Source of the DNA: Clostridia bacterium
GTDB lineage: Bacteria; Bacillota; Clostridia; Lachnospirales; Lachnospiraceae
Length of the DNA: 64,000 nt
Reading direction: 5' to 3'
Assembly (NCBI GenBank): GCA_003249225.1
Contig: QKJQ01000015.1
Span: 62,001 to 126,000, forward strand
Under the pieces are notes generated by a model. That model did not search any database, had not been told where the DNA came from, and worked only from the letters and a program-made list of their open reading frames with translations. Every line of letters starts with the position of its first letter. Within the stretch, counting starts at the first letter, position 1. Below are positions 33,659 to 46,457 of the stretch, piece by piece. Both the position numbers and the translations under genes were made by a program.

Positions 33659-34778
33659 TTAGTCTTCTTTTACTACGGTGTGGGTCCATTTCAAATATGC
33701 ATTAATGAACGGATCGATGTTACCTTCCAGAACACTGCCTGCATTTGCTATTTCTGCATTCATACGGTGATCCTTGACCATGGTATATGGCTGCAATACA
33801 TAGGATCTTATCTGACTGCCGAAATTGATTTCTTTGGACTCGCCGCGTATTCCCGATTCCTTATCCATATTCTCCTGCTGTTTTAACAGATACAATTTTG
33901 CTTTCAACATCTGAAATGCTTTGTCTTTGTTCTGGTACTGAGATCTTTCATTCTGACACTGAACAACAATTCCGGTAGCTAAATGTGTTATACGTATTGC
34001 TGAAGATGTCTTGTTGACTTTCTGTCCGCCTGCACCGCTTGAACGGAATACATCGATTCTCACTTCATCGTCCTTAATATCGATATCAAGATCTTCTTCT
34101 ATATCCGGCATAACATCACAGGAAACAAAAGATGTCTGACGTTTCCCGGCTGCATTGAATGGAGATATACGTACCAGTCTGTGAACGCCTCGTTCAGATT
34201 TTAAATATCCATAAGCATTCTCACCATTGATCTGCATTGTGATCGACTTGATACCGGCTTCCTCACCTTCCAGAAAATCAAGAATCTCTACTGTAAAACC
34301 TTTTTTATCTGCCCACCGCTGATACATACGGCTCAGCATACTTGCCCAGTCACAGCTTTCCGTACCGCCTGCCCCTGCATGCAGTGTAAGTATAGCATTG
34401 GTGTTGTCATACTCCTGATCCAATAAGGTACGAAGTCGCAGTGCTTCAAAACTTTGAATAAATTGATCCAGTTCCTCTTTTATCTCACTGACCATGGAAC
34501 TGTCATTTTCATCATAACCAAGTTCAATCAGGGTTTCGATGTCCTCAAACTGTTGTTTGATTTCCCGATATTCTTCAATGGTATCCTTTAAATTCTTGAG
34601 TTCCTTCATGGCTTCCTGCGATCTGTCCGTATTATCCCAGAACCCAGGTTCCTCCATGATTCCCTCTAATTCTTCAACTCTGAGCTTTTTATTAGCCAGG
34701 TCAAAGTGAATCCCCCATCTCAAGTAATGGCTTCTCGTAACCGCCAAGTTGGAACTTGAACTGGTCTAATTCTACCAC
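33659..34778 (-). CDS. prfB: Peptide chain release factor 2, expressed by programmed +1 frameshift
   Basis: ORF body has the GGQ motif (RSSGAGGQKVNKTSSAIRITHL); upstream frame GTG VVELDQFKFQLGGYEKPLLEMGDSL ends at CTT TGA C (TGA at 34701-34703) preceded by GGGGG. Confidence 0.96.
34701..34720 (-). promoter_or_regulatory. prfB recoding site: SD-like GGGGG, CTT TGA C slip site
   Basis: Minus strand ATGGGGGATTCACTTTGACCTGGCTAAT; +1 shift gives L-D-L-A-N-K-K. Confidence 0.95.
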
Positions 34779-35023
34779 AAAATCACTTCCTCTCAAATGT
34801 ATTTCTTACTCTGTCTATACTAACTTATTCAAGTTAATTCGATTTACCTAATTAACTTTTCAACAACTCTTCACATCATTAAATGTCAAAACACATACTT
34901 TTAACTATAAAAGATGCATGCCGTATCACAGAACGAAGACACGCATGCATCTTTATTATCTGCATAAGATTATCTTCTATTAGAACAAGTTATGCATATT
35001 ATAATAACATTAAACCTGTATCT

Positions 35024-37594
35024 TTATGCTTTTCTGCCACAGCACATCTTGTATTTTTTACCGCTTCCACATGGGCAAGGATCGTTTGGATATACTTTCT
35101 CACTATCACGGCGTTTCGGAGCATTAGCAACCGTCTCATCCTTGTTGGTTCCAGTAACTTTAGCCACCTGCTCACGTTCCATCTTCTGTTCAATTCGAAG
35201 ATGCATTAATGCTTTAACTGTATCTTCTGCAATATTCCCAATCATCGCATTGAACATTTCAAATCCCTGAAGTTTATATTCCGTTACCGGATCTCTTTGT
35301 CCATATGCCTGCAGGTGAATTCCCTGTCGAAGCTGATCCATATCATCAATATGATCCATCCATTTACGGTCAATTACTCGAAGAAGAATGATACGCTCAA
35401 CTTCACGCAACTGTTCCTTATCTGGAAATTCAGCTTCTTTGGCTTCATAGTATTTTACAGCATCTTCCTTAAGCTTCTGAATCAATGCATTCCGTTTATA
35501 GGTCTCCATCTGATCTCTTGTAAGTTCAACAGGAGGCAGGGGGAAGATTGGCTGAAGAAGATTATTCAGTTCAACCAGATCCCATTCATCGGGCAGCTGA
35601 TCTTCACTGATGCAAAGACTTACATTACCTTCAATGGTCTCCGTGATCATCTTAAAGATAGAATCACGCATGCTTTCGCCGTCCAATACCTTACGACGTT
35701 CTGCATAGATGATTTCACGCTGATCGTTATTGACACGGTCAAATTCAAGCAGGTTCTTACGAATACCATAGTTGTTATTCTCTATCTTTTTCTGAGCACG
35801 TTCGATCGCGCTGCTCAGCATCTTATGTTCTATCTGCTGTCCTTCGTTCATTCCAAGTGAATTGAAGATACCCATCATTCTCTCAGAACCGAACAAACGC
35901 ATGATATCATCTTCCAATGAAATGTAGAATCTGGATTCACCAGGATCTCCCTGACGACCGGAACGACCACGCAGCTGATTATCAATACGACGTGATTCAT
36001 GACGTTCAGTACCAATAATCTTTAGACCACCGAGTTCTTTAACTCCCTCACCAAGCTTAATATCAGTACCACGGCCAGCCATATTGGTAGCAATCGTAAC
36101 AACACCCTTTTGTCCGGCATCCGCAACGATTTCAGCTTCGAGTTCATGGAATTTGGCATTCAATACTTTGTGTGGAATGTTACGTTTTTTCAGGTAAAAG
36201 CTGATTTCTTCCGATGCTTCGATCGTAATGGTACCAACCAATGCTGGCTGTCCCTTTTGATGTGCTTCCACGATCTCCTGAATAACTGCATTGATCTTTT
36301 CTTTGTGTGTACGGTAAACCGCATCTTCAAGATCTTTTCTGGCGATTGGCTTGTTGGTCGGTATCTCAATAACATCCATTCCATAAATATCACGGAATTC
36401 TTTTTCTTCTGTCAGGGCAGTACCGGTCATACCACATTTTTTATCATATTTATTGAAGAAATTCTGAAAGGTAATCGTTGCAAGGGTCTTGCTTTCACGC
36501 TTAACCTTTACATGCTCTTTCGCTTCAATCGCTTGATGAAGCCCATCTGAATAGCGTCGACCCGGCATAATACGACCGGTAAAGTCATCAACGATCAGTA
36601 CCTCATCATCCTTTACAACATAATCCTTGTCTTTCGCCATCAGGTAATGAGCACGAAGTGCAAGCACTATATTATGCTGAATCTCTAAATTCTCAGGATC
36701 AGCAAGGTTCTCGATGTTAAAGAATCTCTCAACTTTAACAACACCTTCTTCGGTAAGGTTGACATTCTTTTCTTTTTCATTAACAACGAAGTCACCTGTC
36801 TCTTCCATATCTTCTTTCATCAAAGCAGACATCTTCGTTACTTCTGTTGCTGTACCTTTGGTCAACTGTCTGGCAAGAATATCACACATCTCATAAAGCT
36901 TTGTTGACTTTCCGCTCTGACCGGATATAATCAGCGGAGTTCTTGCTTCATCAATCAAAACAGAATCGACTTCATCGATGATTGCAAAATGCAGACCGCG
37001 CATGACAAGCTGGTGTTTATAAATGACCATGTTATCACGAAGGTAATCAAACCCTAACTCATTGTTTGTACCATATGTTATATCGCAGTTATAAGCCTGT
37101 CGGCGCTCATCATTCTCCATGCCACCAAGAATACATCCAACGGTTAGGCCAAGGTATTCATGAATTTGTCCCATCCACTCAGCATCACGCTTTGCCAGGT
37201 AATCATTTACCGTAACGACATGTACCCCAAGACCTTCAAGTGCATTCAAGTATGCTGGAAATACCGATTCCAGAGTCTTTCCTTCACCAGTCTTCATCTC
37301 TGAAATACGTCCCTGATGCAATACAACAGCACCCATTAACTGTGTTCGGAAAGCAGTCTGACCAAGTACACGGAAAGCAGCTTCCCTGACAAGGGCATAG
37401 GCTTCTTCCATAATATCGTCAACCGTTTCTCCCTTTTCTAAACGACTTTTGAATTCGTTTGTTTTTGCCTGCATTTCTTCCTGAGAAAGTTTTCTCATGG
37501 ATTCTTGCATGGCTTCAATTTTATCGACCCTTGATTTTATTCTTTTTAATTCTCTCTCACTATGTGTTCCAAATATTTTATTCAGCATTTCCAT
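35024..37594 (-). CDS. secA: Preprotein translocase ATPase SecA
   Basis: 856 aa; [10 protein letters not shown]-like [38 protein letters not shown]-terminal [17 protein letters not shown]. Confidence 0.98.
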   Translation of the reverse strand: MEMLNKIFGTHSERELKRIKSRVDKIEAMQESMRKLSQEEMQAKTNEFKSRLEKGETVDDIMEEAYALVREAAFRVLGQTAFRTQLMGAVVLHQGRISEMKTGEGKTLESVFPAYLNALEGLGVHVVTVNDYLAKRDAEWMGQIHEYLGLTVGCILGGMENDERRQAYNCDITYGTNNELGFDYLRDNMVIYKHQLVMRGLHFAIIDEVDSVLIDEARTPLIISGQSGKSTKLYEMCDILARQLTKGTATEVTKMSALMKEDMEETGDFVVNEKEKNVNLTEEGVVKVERFFNIENLADPENLEIQHNIVLALRAHYLMAKDKDYVVKDDEVLIVDDFTGRIMPGRRYSDGLHQAIEAKEHVKVKRESKTLATITFQNFFNKYDKKCGMTGTALTEEKEFRDIYGMDVIEIPTNKPIARKDLEDAVYRTHKEKINAVIQEIVEAHQKGQPALVGTITIEASEEISFYLKKRNIPHKVLNAKFHELEAEIVADAGQKGVVTIATNMAGRGTDIKLGEGVKELGGLKIIGTERHESRRIDNQLRGRSGRQGDPGESRFYISLEDDIMRLFGSERMMGIFNSLGMNEGQQIEHKMLSSAIERAQKKIENNNYGIRKNLLEFDRVNNDQREIIYAERRKVLDGESMRDSIFKMITETIEGNVSLCISEDQLPDEWDLVELNNLLQPIFPLPPVELTRDQMETYKRNALIQKLKEDAVKYYEAKEAEFPDKEQLREVERIILLRVIDRKWMDHIDDMDQLRQGIHLQAYGQRDPVTEYKLQGFEMFNAMIGNIAEDTVKALMHLRIEQKMEREQVAKVTGTNKDETVANAPKRRDSEKVYPNDPCPCGSGKKYKMCCGRKA

Positions 37595-37804
37595 TGGTTG
37601 CTCATTCTCCTAAACAAAAAATTTCTTCCTAATTTCTGTCATACTATCAATCATTGTATCACCATAAACCCCATGATTCAACTAAATTTTAATTTCTTAA
37701 GAATCCATTCATGATTCGTTCATATATTGGCAGATAAAAGTAGTCCATTTGCACGTAACCCTATTTTGCCAAATAATTTATGAAAAAGTGAATGGAAACG
37801 TATA

Positions 37805-37848
37805 ATAAAAAACCCCCTTTATCAAACATAAAGATCTGATAAAGGGGG
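37805..37848 (-). terminator. Rho-independent terminator downstream of hpf
   Basis: 11-bp perfect stem CCCCCTTTATC/GATAAAGGGGG followed by TTTTTT on the minus strand. Confidence 0.9.
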
Positions 37849-37882
37849 CAAACACTATCAATTATAGCTGAACCGAATAAAT

Positions 37883-38410
37883 CTAGATCTCCGGTTCGAT
37901 TAAACCATATGTATTACCTTTTCTTTTATAAACTACATTAACTTCATCCGTCTCCGCATTACGGAATACATAAAAGTTATGTCCTAAAAGTTCCATTTGA
38001 ATGCATGCTTCTTCGGCATCCATTGGCTTCATTGCAAATCTCTTAACACGCTTAATTTCGATGCTGTCTTCTTCAAAAAAGTCTTCTTCAATAAATGCTC
38101 TGTTCAGGCCGACTGCATCCTGTTTCTGATCAATGATCTTATTCTTATATCTTTTCAGCTGACGTTCCAGTATCTCCTGTACTAAATCTATTGAAACATA
38201 CATATCTGAGCTGACTTGCTCTGCACGAAGAATGTTACCTTTAACCGGAATTGTTACTTCAATTTTCTGCCTCTCCTTCTCGACGCTCATTGTAACATGT
38301 ACTTCCGTATCTGGTGTAAAGTACTTTTCCAGTTTTCCAATCTTATCCTTTACTACGTTTTTTAATGATTCTGTCACCTCAATATTTTTTCCACTGATGA
38401 TAAAACGCAT
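37883..38410 (-). CDS. hpf: Ribosome hibernation-promoting factor, long form
   Basis: MRFIISGKNIEVTESLKNVVKDKIGKLEKYF; C-terminal VVKRFAMKPMDAEEACIQMELLGHNFYVFRNAETDEVNVVYKRKGNTYGLIEP-like. Confidence 0.95.
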   Translation of the reverse strand: MRFIISGKNIEVTESLKNVVKDKIGKLEKYFTPDTEVHVTMSVEKERQKIEVTIPVKGNILRAEQVSSDMYVSIDLVQEILERQLKRYKNKIIDQKQDAVGLNRAFIEEDFFEEDSIEIKRVKRFAMKPMDAEEACIQMELLGHNFYVFRNAETDEVNVVYKRKGNTYGLIEPEI

Positions 38411-38781
38411 ATAGATCAACTCCTTTTACCGGTATTTATCCTCAAATTTTCATTTGTGGATAGAATATTTCATAAAATAGACCAGATATCTAACTATGAT
38501 TCTGAGTTCAACCGGTTATTTTATGGTTATATTATAACACAGTTGGAGGCACCTAGCAAGGATAATTCAGCCACTACGATTCATTTTTGTTTTATGTTGT
38601 AACATTCGCTAAATGTATCGAAATATTCTTCCAATTAAAAGTACATTTTATTCTTATTCCGACAATTAGATGTCAAGCGTGACAATAAGAAATATAAGCG
38701 ATTTTCTAAAAATCACAAAGTAAACAAAACAAACTTTCGAACTTGACACTGATTTTACATACGACAGTCGTGGACATCTTT

Positions 38782-39024
38782 TGTGGATAATGTGGATAAT
38801 TCCGTGTATAACTTTGATTTTTCCAGTAAACAGGGCATTTTCTCAGTGGATAATATTCTCATTCCCTAAAGTTATCCACATGTGATCTTTTGTCAAATTC
38901 AAAATCATAATACCATTTTGTGCACTTTGTATATTTTAGCTCTTGTCAATAGTATCTTTTGCATCTTTTAATTTTTCAATTCACATATTTTTGCGTCAAT
39001 TGCTTCATTTTAATCTGTGGATAA
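38782..39024. promoter_or_regulatory. Cluster of DnaA-box sequences
   Basis: Perfect TGTGGATAA at 38782-38790, 38791-38799 and 39016-39024; perfect TTATCCACA at 38872-38880; one-mismatch AGTGGATAA at 38845-38853; weaker CGTGTATAA at 38803-38811. Confidence 0.75.
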
Positions 39025-39104
39025 GTTTTTTAATTGAACATTTTGTAGTTTACTAATACATTTGATTATTGTAAGATAGTATTTGAAAAGGAAGTGGAAA
39101 TTCA

Positions 39105-39584
39105 ATGCATAATAATAGAAATATCCTAATTGAAGTTCATCGTATCGCAATGTTCTTAAGTCTTCGTATCGTTCGTTTTTATCAATGTCTGTTTCTGATA
39201 ATATTCATTTTCGCGATACGTCTTATGGCGTATTACGTTAACGCAGCCTTCTATCTGTTAGCTGTGGTTTTTGCCATGCAGGAAATCCTCTACATACTAT
39301 ACAAAAACACAGCAAAGACAAAAGACTCCGAACCTCTTATGCCCTTACTGTGTCATAAATATAATTACATACAATCAAAGTACCTATGCAATAACATTTC
39401 ATCAACTGTAACTTATTTACTTTTACTGTTTCTGCATATTAAGTTTACCGATACTCCTGTCTTTCCTGACTGGATTACGTACACACCTCTTATCTTGCTC
39501 CTTACATCCATCGTTTTGCAGCTTATTCTATACATTCGTTACAGAATTCGAATTCACAATGATCTTATAAACGGTGCTTTTTAA
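39105..39584 (+). CDS. Hypothetical membrane protein (about 4 TM segments)
   Basis: 159 aa, hydrophobic stretches; RBS-like AAGGAAGTGG upstream. Confidence 0.6.
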   Translation: MHNNRNILIEVHRIAMFLSLRIVRFYQCLFLIIFIFAIRLMAYYVNAAFYLLAVVFAMQEILYILYKNTAKTKDSEPLMPLLCHKYNYIQSKYLCNNISSTVTYLLLLFLHIKFTDTPVFPDWITYTPLILLLTSIVLQLILYIRYRIRIHNDLINGAF

Positions 39585-39592
39585 GCTCGTCT

Positions 39593-41233
39593 TTAATCCA
39601 TAGGAAGTTTTCCCTTTCGAAATATCCTGTACTTCTCATCGAAGAGATGCTGTTCCATCGGCCGGTCGCAGTAATAACCCTGCATCATATCACATTCTGC
39701 AGATAGCAGAAATTTATGCTGCCATTCTGTCTCAACACCTTCTACCAGCACATCCATATCCAGTGCTTTTGCCATGGTTATTATATGTGTAATGATTGTC
39801 CTGTCTCTTTGCTTCCCCTCATTATCCTCAAAATTCTTAAGAAACCCTTTATCAAGCTTAAGAATATCCACCGGAAGGCGTTTTAACATGTTAAGTGATG
39901 AATACCCGGATCCAAAATCGTCCATGGAAAGAATGAATCCAGCTTGCTTCAAGTTGTTCATAACCTGTAAAAGTATATCAAGTTCATCAAATAACGCAGT
40001 TTCTGTTAGCTCGAATTCTATCAGAGCATGTGGAATATGATACTTATCAACGATAGATACAATATGTTCCACCAGATCGTTGTCATACAAATGCACACGA
40101 GACAGATTTACAGACAGTGCAACCGGCTCAACACCATCATCAAGCCACTTTCTCAGGCACAGACACACATTCTCCAACACGAACATATCTATTTTTACGA
40201 TAAATCCATTTGCTTCAAAAAGAGGAACAAAAGAATCCGGACTGATCAGTCCTTTCTGAGGGTGCATCCATCGCACCAACGCTTCCGCACCAACGATATC
40301 CTTATTTTTTGTATTGTATTTTGGCTGATAAAATACAGTGAACTGCTTGTCTTCAAAGGCTGGACGCATGTCATATTCCAGTTCATCTCTTTCCAGCTTT
40401 CTACGACGAAGTTCTTCGTTATAAAACTCTATATTATTACTAAAGAGCCTTTTGGCAGAATCCAGTGTGAGGAAAGAGTATTCCATCAATTCCTCCACAC
40501 GGTCATTCCAACGTATTCTATATACCCCACACGTAAACATAAGATTGAATATATTGCTCTTGTCTTCTGTCTGCAGATGACCCGTCGCGTCAAACATCGC
40601 CATAACACGTTGATACAAAGCTTCATCATCGGTATATCGAAGTAACATTCCAAATCTTGCGCCGGATATCCTTGTCATCAGTTCATCGGATTCAAGACGT
40701 TCACTTATCATATCTGCAACATGCTGCAATACCGAATTTCCATAGGTGTAGCCAAATATGTCATTTATATACTTAAAATTATTTATGTCAAATGTAGTGT
40801 AGGCATAATCTCTTTTTTTATCTTTTAATCTGGCTTCAATATCAATCCTATGTTTATCCTTTATAGGCAGCCCTGTCACTTCATCAAAATACGCGATTCT
40901 TCTCACTAATTTTTCATTTTTGGTTCGATATATCCAAAAATAAAAAATCATTAACATTATATCAAAAATCATCATTCCTGAGAGAATGAAAGCAACCACT
41001 TTTATCTTGTACAGACGATTCTTAATGACATCTTCTGTTGTTACGTTTACCGTTCCATCATCGCTAATAGATACAATTTGCTGTGTGTTGCTTGGTTGAC
41101 CATCACTCTTTGCAAACGACGCTGTCAGGAAGGTAAGATAACCTACTGCTGCAAAGAAAAGAACGACCAGCAGAATCACGCAGACAAGAAAGAATTTTAT
41201 TGACTTTGACTTATGTTTCATAATTTCCCTCAT
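39593..41233 (-). CDS. GGDEF-EAL domain protein, probable c-di-GMP phosphodiesterase
   Basis: Degenerate GGDEF-type domain (ISGARFGMLLRYTDD) and EAL domain (GAEALVRWMHPQKGLISPDSFVPLFEANG, SMDDFGSGYSSLNMLKRLPVDILKLDKGF). Confidence 0.92.
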   Translation of the reverse strand: MREIMKHKSKSIKFFLVCVILLVVLFFAAVGYLTFLTASFAKSDGQPSNTQQIVSISDDGTVNVTTEDVIKNRLYKIKVVAFILSGMMIFDIMLMIFYFWIYRTKNEKLVRRIAYFDEVTGLPIKDKHRIDIEARLKDKKRDYAYTTFDINNFKYINDIFGYTYGNSVLQHVADMISERLESDELMTRISGARFGMLLRYTDDEALYQRVMAMFDATGHLQTEDKSNIFNLMFTCGVYRIRWNDRVEELMEYSFLTLDSAKRLFSNNIEFYNEELRRRKLERDELEYDMRPAFEDKQFTVFYQPKYNTKNKDIVGAEALVRWMHPQKGLISPDSFVPLFEANGFIVKIDMFVLENVCLCLRKWLDDGVEPVALSVNLSRVHLYDNDLVEHIVSIVDKYHIPHALIEFELTETALFDELDILLQVMNNLKQAGFILSMDDFGSGYSSLNMLKRLPVDILKLDKGFLKNFEDNEGKQRDRTIITHIITMAKALDMDVLVEGVETEWQHKFLLSAECDMMQGYYCDRPMEQHLFDEKYRIFRKGKLPMD

Positions 41234-41412
41234 GTGTTTCCAAACTTTTATTGGAATATTATATCATTAATTTCACAATATTACAAGTTTTCAATCCAAA
41301 TTTACATTTTTTATACGTTTTTGTGAACAATCGAAAGCAATATACCATTTATTACCTTTTTAAAGGGTAAATTGCATAATAATATTAATTGTAACAATTT
41401 TAAAAACACAAC

Positions 41413-41445
41413 AAAAAAGGACTCTTTGTATTTACAAAGAGTCCC
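41413..41445 (-). terminator. Rho-independent terminator downstream of tuf
   Basis: GGACTCTTTGTAAATACAAAGAGTCC then TTTTTT on the minus strand. Confidence 0.9.
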
Positions 41446-41472
41446 ATTTTTATTCTTTTATTATCGAGTCAA

Positions 41473-42666
41473 TTACTCAATAATTCTTGCTACTTTACCT
41501 GAACCAACTGTTCTACCACCCTCACGGATAGCGAAACCAAGACCCTGCTCCATAGCGATTGGATGAATCAATTCGATTGTCATCTCAATGTTATCGCCAG
41601 GCATACACATTTCTGTTCCTTCAGGAAGGTTACAAACGCCAGTAACGTCTGTTGTTCTGAAGTAGAACTGTGGTCTGTAGTTATTGAAGAAAGGAGTATG
41701 ACGTCCACCTTCGTCTTTGTTCAGTACGTAAACCTGAGCAGCAAATTTCTTGTGGCATTTGATTGAACCTGGTTTACAAAGAACCTGTCCTCTTTCGATT
41801 TCATCTCTCTGAACACCACGGAGAAGTGCACCGATGTTATCACCTGCGCGAGCTTCGTCAAGAAGCTTACGGAACATTTCGATACCGGTAACAACAACTT
41901 TACGTGTATCTTCTTTAATACCAACGATTTCAACTTCTTCAGAAACTTTAAGAACACCACGCTCAACACGGCCTGTAGCAACTGTACCACGACCTGTGAT
42001 TGAGAATACGTCTTCGACAGGCATAAGGAAAGGCTTGTCTGTATCTCTTTCAGGATCTGGAATCCAGCTATCAACTGCTTCGAATAATTCAAGGATCTTA
42101 TCGCCCCAAGGACCATTAGGATCTTCAAGTGCTTTTAAAGCAGAACCCTGGATGATAGGTGTATCATCGCCTGGGAATTCATACTCTGTTAAAAGATCTC
42201 TGATTTCCATCTCAACGAGTTCAAGAAGTTCAGGATCATCAACCATATCACATTTGTTCATGAATACTACGATGTAAGGTACACCAACCTGACGGGAAAG
42301 AAGGATGTGCTCTTTTGTCTGAGCCATAACACCATCGGTAGCAGCAACAACGAGGATAGCACCATCCATCTGAGCAGCACCTGTGATCATGTTCTTAACG
42401 TAATCGGCATGTCCAGGGCAGTCAACGTGTGCGTAATGTCTCTTAACTGATTCATACTCAACGTGTGCTGTAGAAATTGTGATACCACGTGCTCTTTCTT
42501 CCGGTGCCTTATCGATCTGATCAAAAGCAACCTCTGCGCCAAGACCAAGTCTTGTATGAAGTGTTTTGGTAATAGCAGCTGTTAAAGTTGTTTTACCATG
42601 ATCTACGTGACCAATGGTTCCGATATTACAGTGCGGCTTGTTTCTTTCGAATTTAGCTTTACCCAT
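41473..42666 (-). CDS. tuf: Elongation factor Tu
   Basis: 397 aa; [33 protein letters not shown]. Confidence 0.99.
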   Translation of the reverse strand: MGKAKFERNKPHCNIGTIGHVDHGKTTLTAAITKTLHTRLGLGAEVAFDQIDKAPEERARGITISTAHVEYESVKRHYAHVDCPGHADYVKNMITGAAQMDGAILVVAATDGVMAQTKEHILLSRQVGVPYIVVFMNKCDMVDDPELLELVEMEIRDLLTEYEFPGDDTPIIQGSALKALEDPNGPWGDKILELFEAVDSWIPDPERDTDKPFLMPVEDVFSITGRGTVATGRVERGVLKVSEEVEIVGIKEDTRKVVVTGIEMFRKLLDEARAGDNIGALLRGVQRDEIERGQVLCKPGSIKCHKKFAAQVYVLNKDEGGRHTPFFNNYRPQFYFRTTDVTGVCNLPEGTEMCMPGDNIEMTIELIHPIAMEQGLGFAIREGGRTVGSGKVARIIE

Positions 42667-42762
42667 TGTAAAGTCCTCCTTTTATTTAGCTCTGCTGAGC
42701 TTATATAATTCATTTCATTTCGGTCCTTTTGCCATTTGGCAGGAAACCGCCTCATATGCCCT

Positions 42763-42791
42763 ATTATATTTCATAATAACAATATTTTCAA
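42763..42791 (-). promoter_or_regulatory. Internal promoter for tuf (TTGAAA-17-TATAAT)
   Basis: Minus-strand -35 at 42791-42786 and -10 at 42768-42763 with 17-bp spacer. Confidence 0.6.
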
Positions 42792-42892
42792 GCATATTTT
42801 TCTCTGCAAGGTGCTTTTTTAGCACATATACAGCTTTGAGTTGTTATACTGCAAGTGTAAACATTTATTGAAAGATTGCTCTGTCAATACAA

Positions 42893-45013
42893 TTACTTTT
42901 CACCCTTGTTTGAAAGTACTTTATCCTGAACGCTCTTCGGAACCTGTTCATAGGTATTGAAGAACATGGAGTAAGCACCACGGCCCTGGGTTCTTGAACG
43001 AAGTGATGTTGAGTATCCGAACATTTCAGACAATGGAACAAATCCTCTGATCAGTTTTGTACCATTAACATCTTCTGTTGCTTCGATACGTCCACGTCTG
43101 GAGCTGATATCACCGATAACATCTCCCATATATTCGTCCGGTACAGTAACTTCAACACGCATGATCGGCTCAAGTAAAACAGGTGCACCTTTTCTCATAG
43201 CGTCTTTGAATGCCATAGAACCGGCAATCTTGAATGCCATTTCGTTGGAATCGACTTCATGATAAGAACCATCATAACAGTTCGCATGAACACCAAGTAC
43301 CTGGAATCCACCAAGAACACCGGCTTTCATTGCTTCTTCGATACCATTGCCTACTGCTGGGATATATTCTTTCGGAATAGCACCACCAACAACAGTTGAT
43401 TCAAATTCATATGCTTTTTCACCGTTAGGATCCATAGGAGTAAAGCGCACTTTACAGTGACCATACTGTCCACGTCCACCGGACTGTTTTGCATATTTAC
43501 TGTCAACTTCAACTTCTTTGGTAAATGCTTCCTTGTATGCAACCTGAGGTGCACCAACATTAGCTTCTACCTTGAATTCACGAAGAAGACGGTCTACGAT
43601 AATTTCAAGATGTAACTCACCCATACCGGCGATGATCGTCTGACCTGTTTCAACATTCGTAGAAACGCGGAACGTCGGATCTTCTTCAGCAAGTTTGGCA
43701 AGAGCTTCACCCATTTTATCCTGACCAGCTTTGGTCTTAGGTTCAATAGCAACATCGATAACAGGTTCCGGGAATACCATAGACTCAAGAATTACAGGGA
43801 ATTTTTCGTCACAGATTGTATCACCAGTCGTAGTTGTCTTAAATCCAACAGCTGCTGCAATATCACCTGAGTAAACTTTATCAAGTTCTTCTCTCTTGTT
43901 AGCATGCATCTGAAGAATACGTCCAACACGTTCTTTTTTATTCTTTGTTGCATTTAATACATAAGATCCGCTGTTCAGAGTTCCTGAATACACACGGAAG
44001 AAAGCAAGCTTTCCAACGAATGGATCAGACATGATCTTGAATGCAAGTGCTGCGAAAGGTTCTTCATCGGAAGACTTTCTAAAAATTTCATTGCCTTCAT
44101 CGTCAACACCTCTGATATCTGGGATATCGGTCGGTGCAGGGAGGAATTCAAGAACTGCATCAAGTAATTTCTGAACACCTTTGTTTTTATATGCGGAACC
44201 GCATAATACAGGAATGATTTTAACATCGATGGTAGCTTTACGAAGCGCTGCTTTTAAATCCTCAGTTGATGGCTCTTCGCCTTCTAAGTACTTTTCAAGC
44301 AATTCATCATCTGTCTCACAGATGGATTCGATCATTGCAGCTCTGTATTCATCTGCTTTGTCCTTCATGTCTGCCGGGATATCAGTGATTTCGATTTCGT
44401 CACCCTTGTCATCCAGGTACATGTATGCTTTCATTTCGAACAAATCAATGATACCTTTGAATGTATCTTCTTTACCAATAGGCAGCTGAAGTGCCACTGG
44501 GTTCTTACCAAGTCTTGATTTGATCATGTCAATTACGTTATAGAAATTTGCACCGGAAATGTCCATCTTATTAACGAAAGCCATTCTTGGTACGTTGTAT
44601 TTGTCAGCCTGACGCCAAACAGTTTCAGACTGAGGTTCAACACCACCCTTAGCACAGAATACACCAACGGCACTGTCAAGTACACGCAGGGAACGCTCAA
44701 CTTCAACGGTGAAGTCAACGTGTCCAGGTGTATCAATGATGTTGATACGATGCTCTAAAGCACCCGGAATCTTCTTATGTTCAAATTCCTGTGTCCAGTG
44801 GCAAGTCGTTGCCGCTGAAGTAATTGTGATACCTCTTTCCTGTTCCTGCTCCATCCAGTCCATGGTAGCAGTACCTTCGTGTGTATCACCGATCTTATAA
44901 TTTACACCGGTATAGTACAATATACGCTCGGTCAATGTGGTCTTACCAGCATCGATGTGCGCCATAATACCGATATTTCTTGTACGCTCTAATGGATATT
45001 GTCTTCCAGCCAA
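42893..45013 (-). CDS. fusA: Elongation factor G
   Basis: 706 aa; [25 protein letters not shown]. Confidence 0.99.
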   Translation of the reverse strand: MAGRQYPLERTRNIGIMAHIDAGKTTLTERILYYTGVNYKIGDTHEGTATMDWMEQEQERGITITSAATTCHWTQEFEHKKIPGALEHRINIIDTPGHVDFTVEVERSLRVLDSAVGVFCAKGGVEPQSETVWRQADKYNVPRMAFVNKMDISGANFYNVIDMIKSRLGKNPVALQLPIGKEDTFKGIIDLFEMKAYMYLDDKGDEIEITDIPADMKDKADEYRAAMIESICETDDELLEKYLEGEEPSTEDLKAALRKATIDVKIIPVLCGSAYKNKGVQKLLDAVLEFLPAPTDIPDIRGVDDEGNEIFRKSSDEEPFAALAFKIMSDPFVGKLAFFRVYSGTLNSGSYVLNATKNKKERVGRILQMHANKREELDKVYSGDIAAAVGFKTTTTGDTICDEKFPVILESMVFPEPVIDVAIEPKTKAGQDKMGEALAKLAEEDPTFRVSTNVETGQTIIAGMGELHLEIIVDRLLREFKVEANVGAPQVAYKEAFTKEVEVDSKYAKQSGGRGQYGHCKVRFTPMDPNGEKAYEFESTVVGGAIPKEYIPAVGNGIEEAMKAGVLGGFQVLGVHANCYDGSYHEVDSNEMAFKIAGSMAFKDAMRKGAPVLLEPIMRVEVTVPDEYMGDVIGDISSRRGRIEATEDVNGTKLIRGFVPLSEMFGYSTSLRSRTQGRGAYSMFFNTYEQVPKSVQDKVLSNKGEK

Positions 45014-45110
45014 GGATATCTCCTCCTATCATAGTGACTATATAGATTTCGGTATTCACATACCAGTAACAAAGCGCAAACCCCACGCCCTCTCTGCTAT
45101 GTAAATCTTC

Positions 45111-45608
<498 letters not shown>

Positions 45609-45862
45609 TTACATTGAAATACCTAAGTATCCAATATTTTCTACAGACTATTAAATCTACGGTACTCACATTACTGTGTTCATGCACAGGTTAATTTATT
45701 CTCAAATCTCACATTATCGCAGCCACTAAAAGACTCTGCTCGCATCTGATGAAATAATTAATTCCGGCATTTACAGCATGAAGCTCACTTCTGTATAGGA
45801 ACTAAGACTTCATAAGTAACTAAGTAATGGTTATCCGGTCTTAAAATCAATCCGGATAGTTA

Positions 45863-46285
45863 TTAGTTCTTCTTTTCTTTCGGTCTCTTTGCTCCGTATT
45901 TGGAACGAGCCTGACGTCTCTTAGCAACACCAGCTGTATCAAGTGTTCCTCTGACGATATGGTATCTGGTACCTGGAAGGTCCTTTACCCTACCACCACG
46001 GATCAATACAACGCTGTGCTCCTGAAGATTATGGCCTTCACCTGGGATGTAGCTTGTTACTTCAAGTCCATTGGAAAGACGAACTCTGGCGATCTTTCTG
46101 AGCGCTGAGTTAGGTTTCTTTGGAGTTGCTGTTCTAACTGCTGTGCATACACCTCTTTTTTGTGGTGAGGAAGCATCAACTGACTTCTTGTTTAAAGAGT
46201 TAAATGACTTCTGTAATGCAGGTGCAGTAGATTTTTTCTCAACTGTCTGTCTGCCTTTTCTTACTAACTGATTAAATGTAGGCAT
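45863..46285 (-). CDS. rpsL: 30S ribosomal protein S12
   Basis: [13 protein letters not shown]...[36 protein letters not shown]. Confidence 0.98.
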   Translation of the reverse strand: MPTFNQLVRKGRQTVEKKSTAPALQKSFNSLNKKSVDASSPQKRGVCTAVRTATPKKPNSALRKIARVRLSNGLEVTSYIPGEGHNLQEHSVVLIRGGRVKDLPGTRYHIVRGTLDTAGVAKRRQARSKYGAKRPKEKKN

Positions 46286-46401
46286 TAATTCTTTCACCTC
46301 CTGGGTAATTTCACGATGAGTGGCTGCTCATGCAGATGACTTCTGCGAAGCTTGCGACTGCCAATGCACTAAAAAAACCGCACATGAGGCGCGCAGGATA
46401 T

Positions 46402-46430
46402 ATTATACGTGCCTCGCATGCGATTGTCAA
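46402..46430 (-). promoter_or_regulatory. str operon promoter, perfect consensus (TTGACA-17-TATAAT)
   Basis: Minus strand TTGACA ATCGCATGCGAGGCACG TATAAT. Confidence 0.85.
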
Positions 46431-46457
46431 GTCTTTCTTTTGTCCTATATGCTTAAT

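Noticed and set aside
38782-39024. Chromosomal origin (oriC)
   Set aside because: No dnaA/dnaN/rpmH/gyr genes nearby; the cluster is reported only as an ectopic DnaA-box group pending GC-skew.
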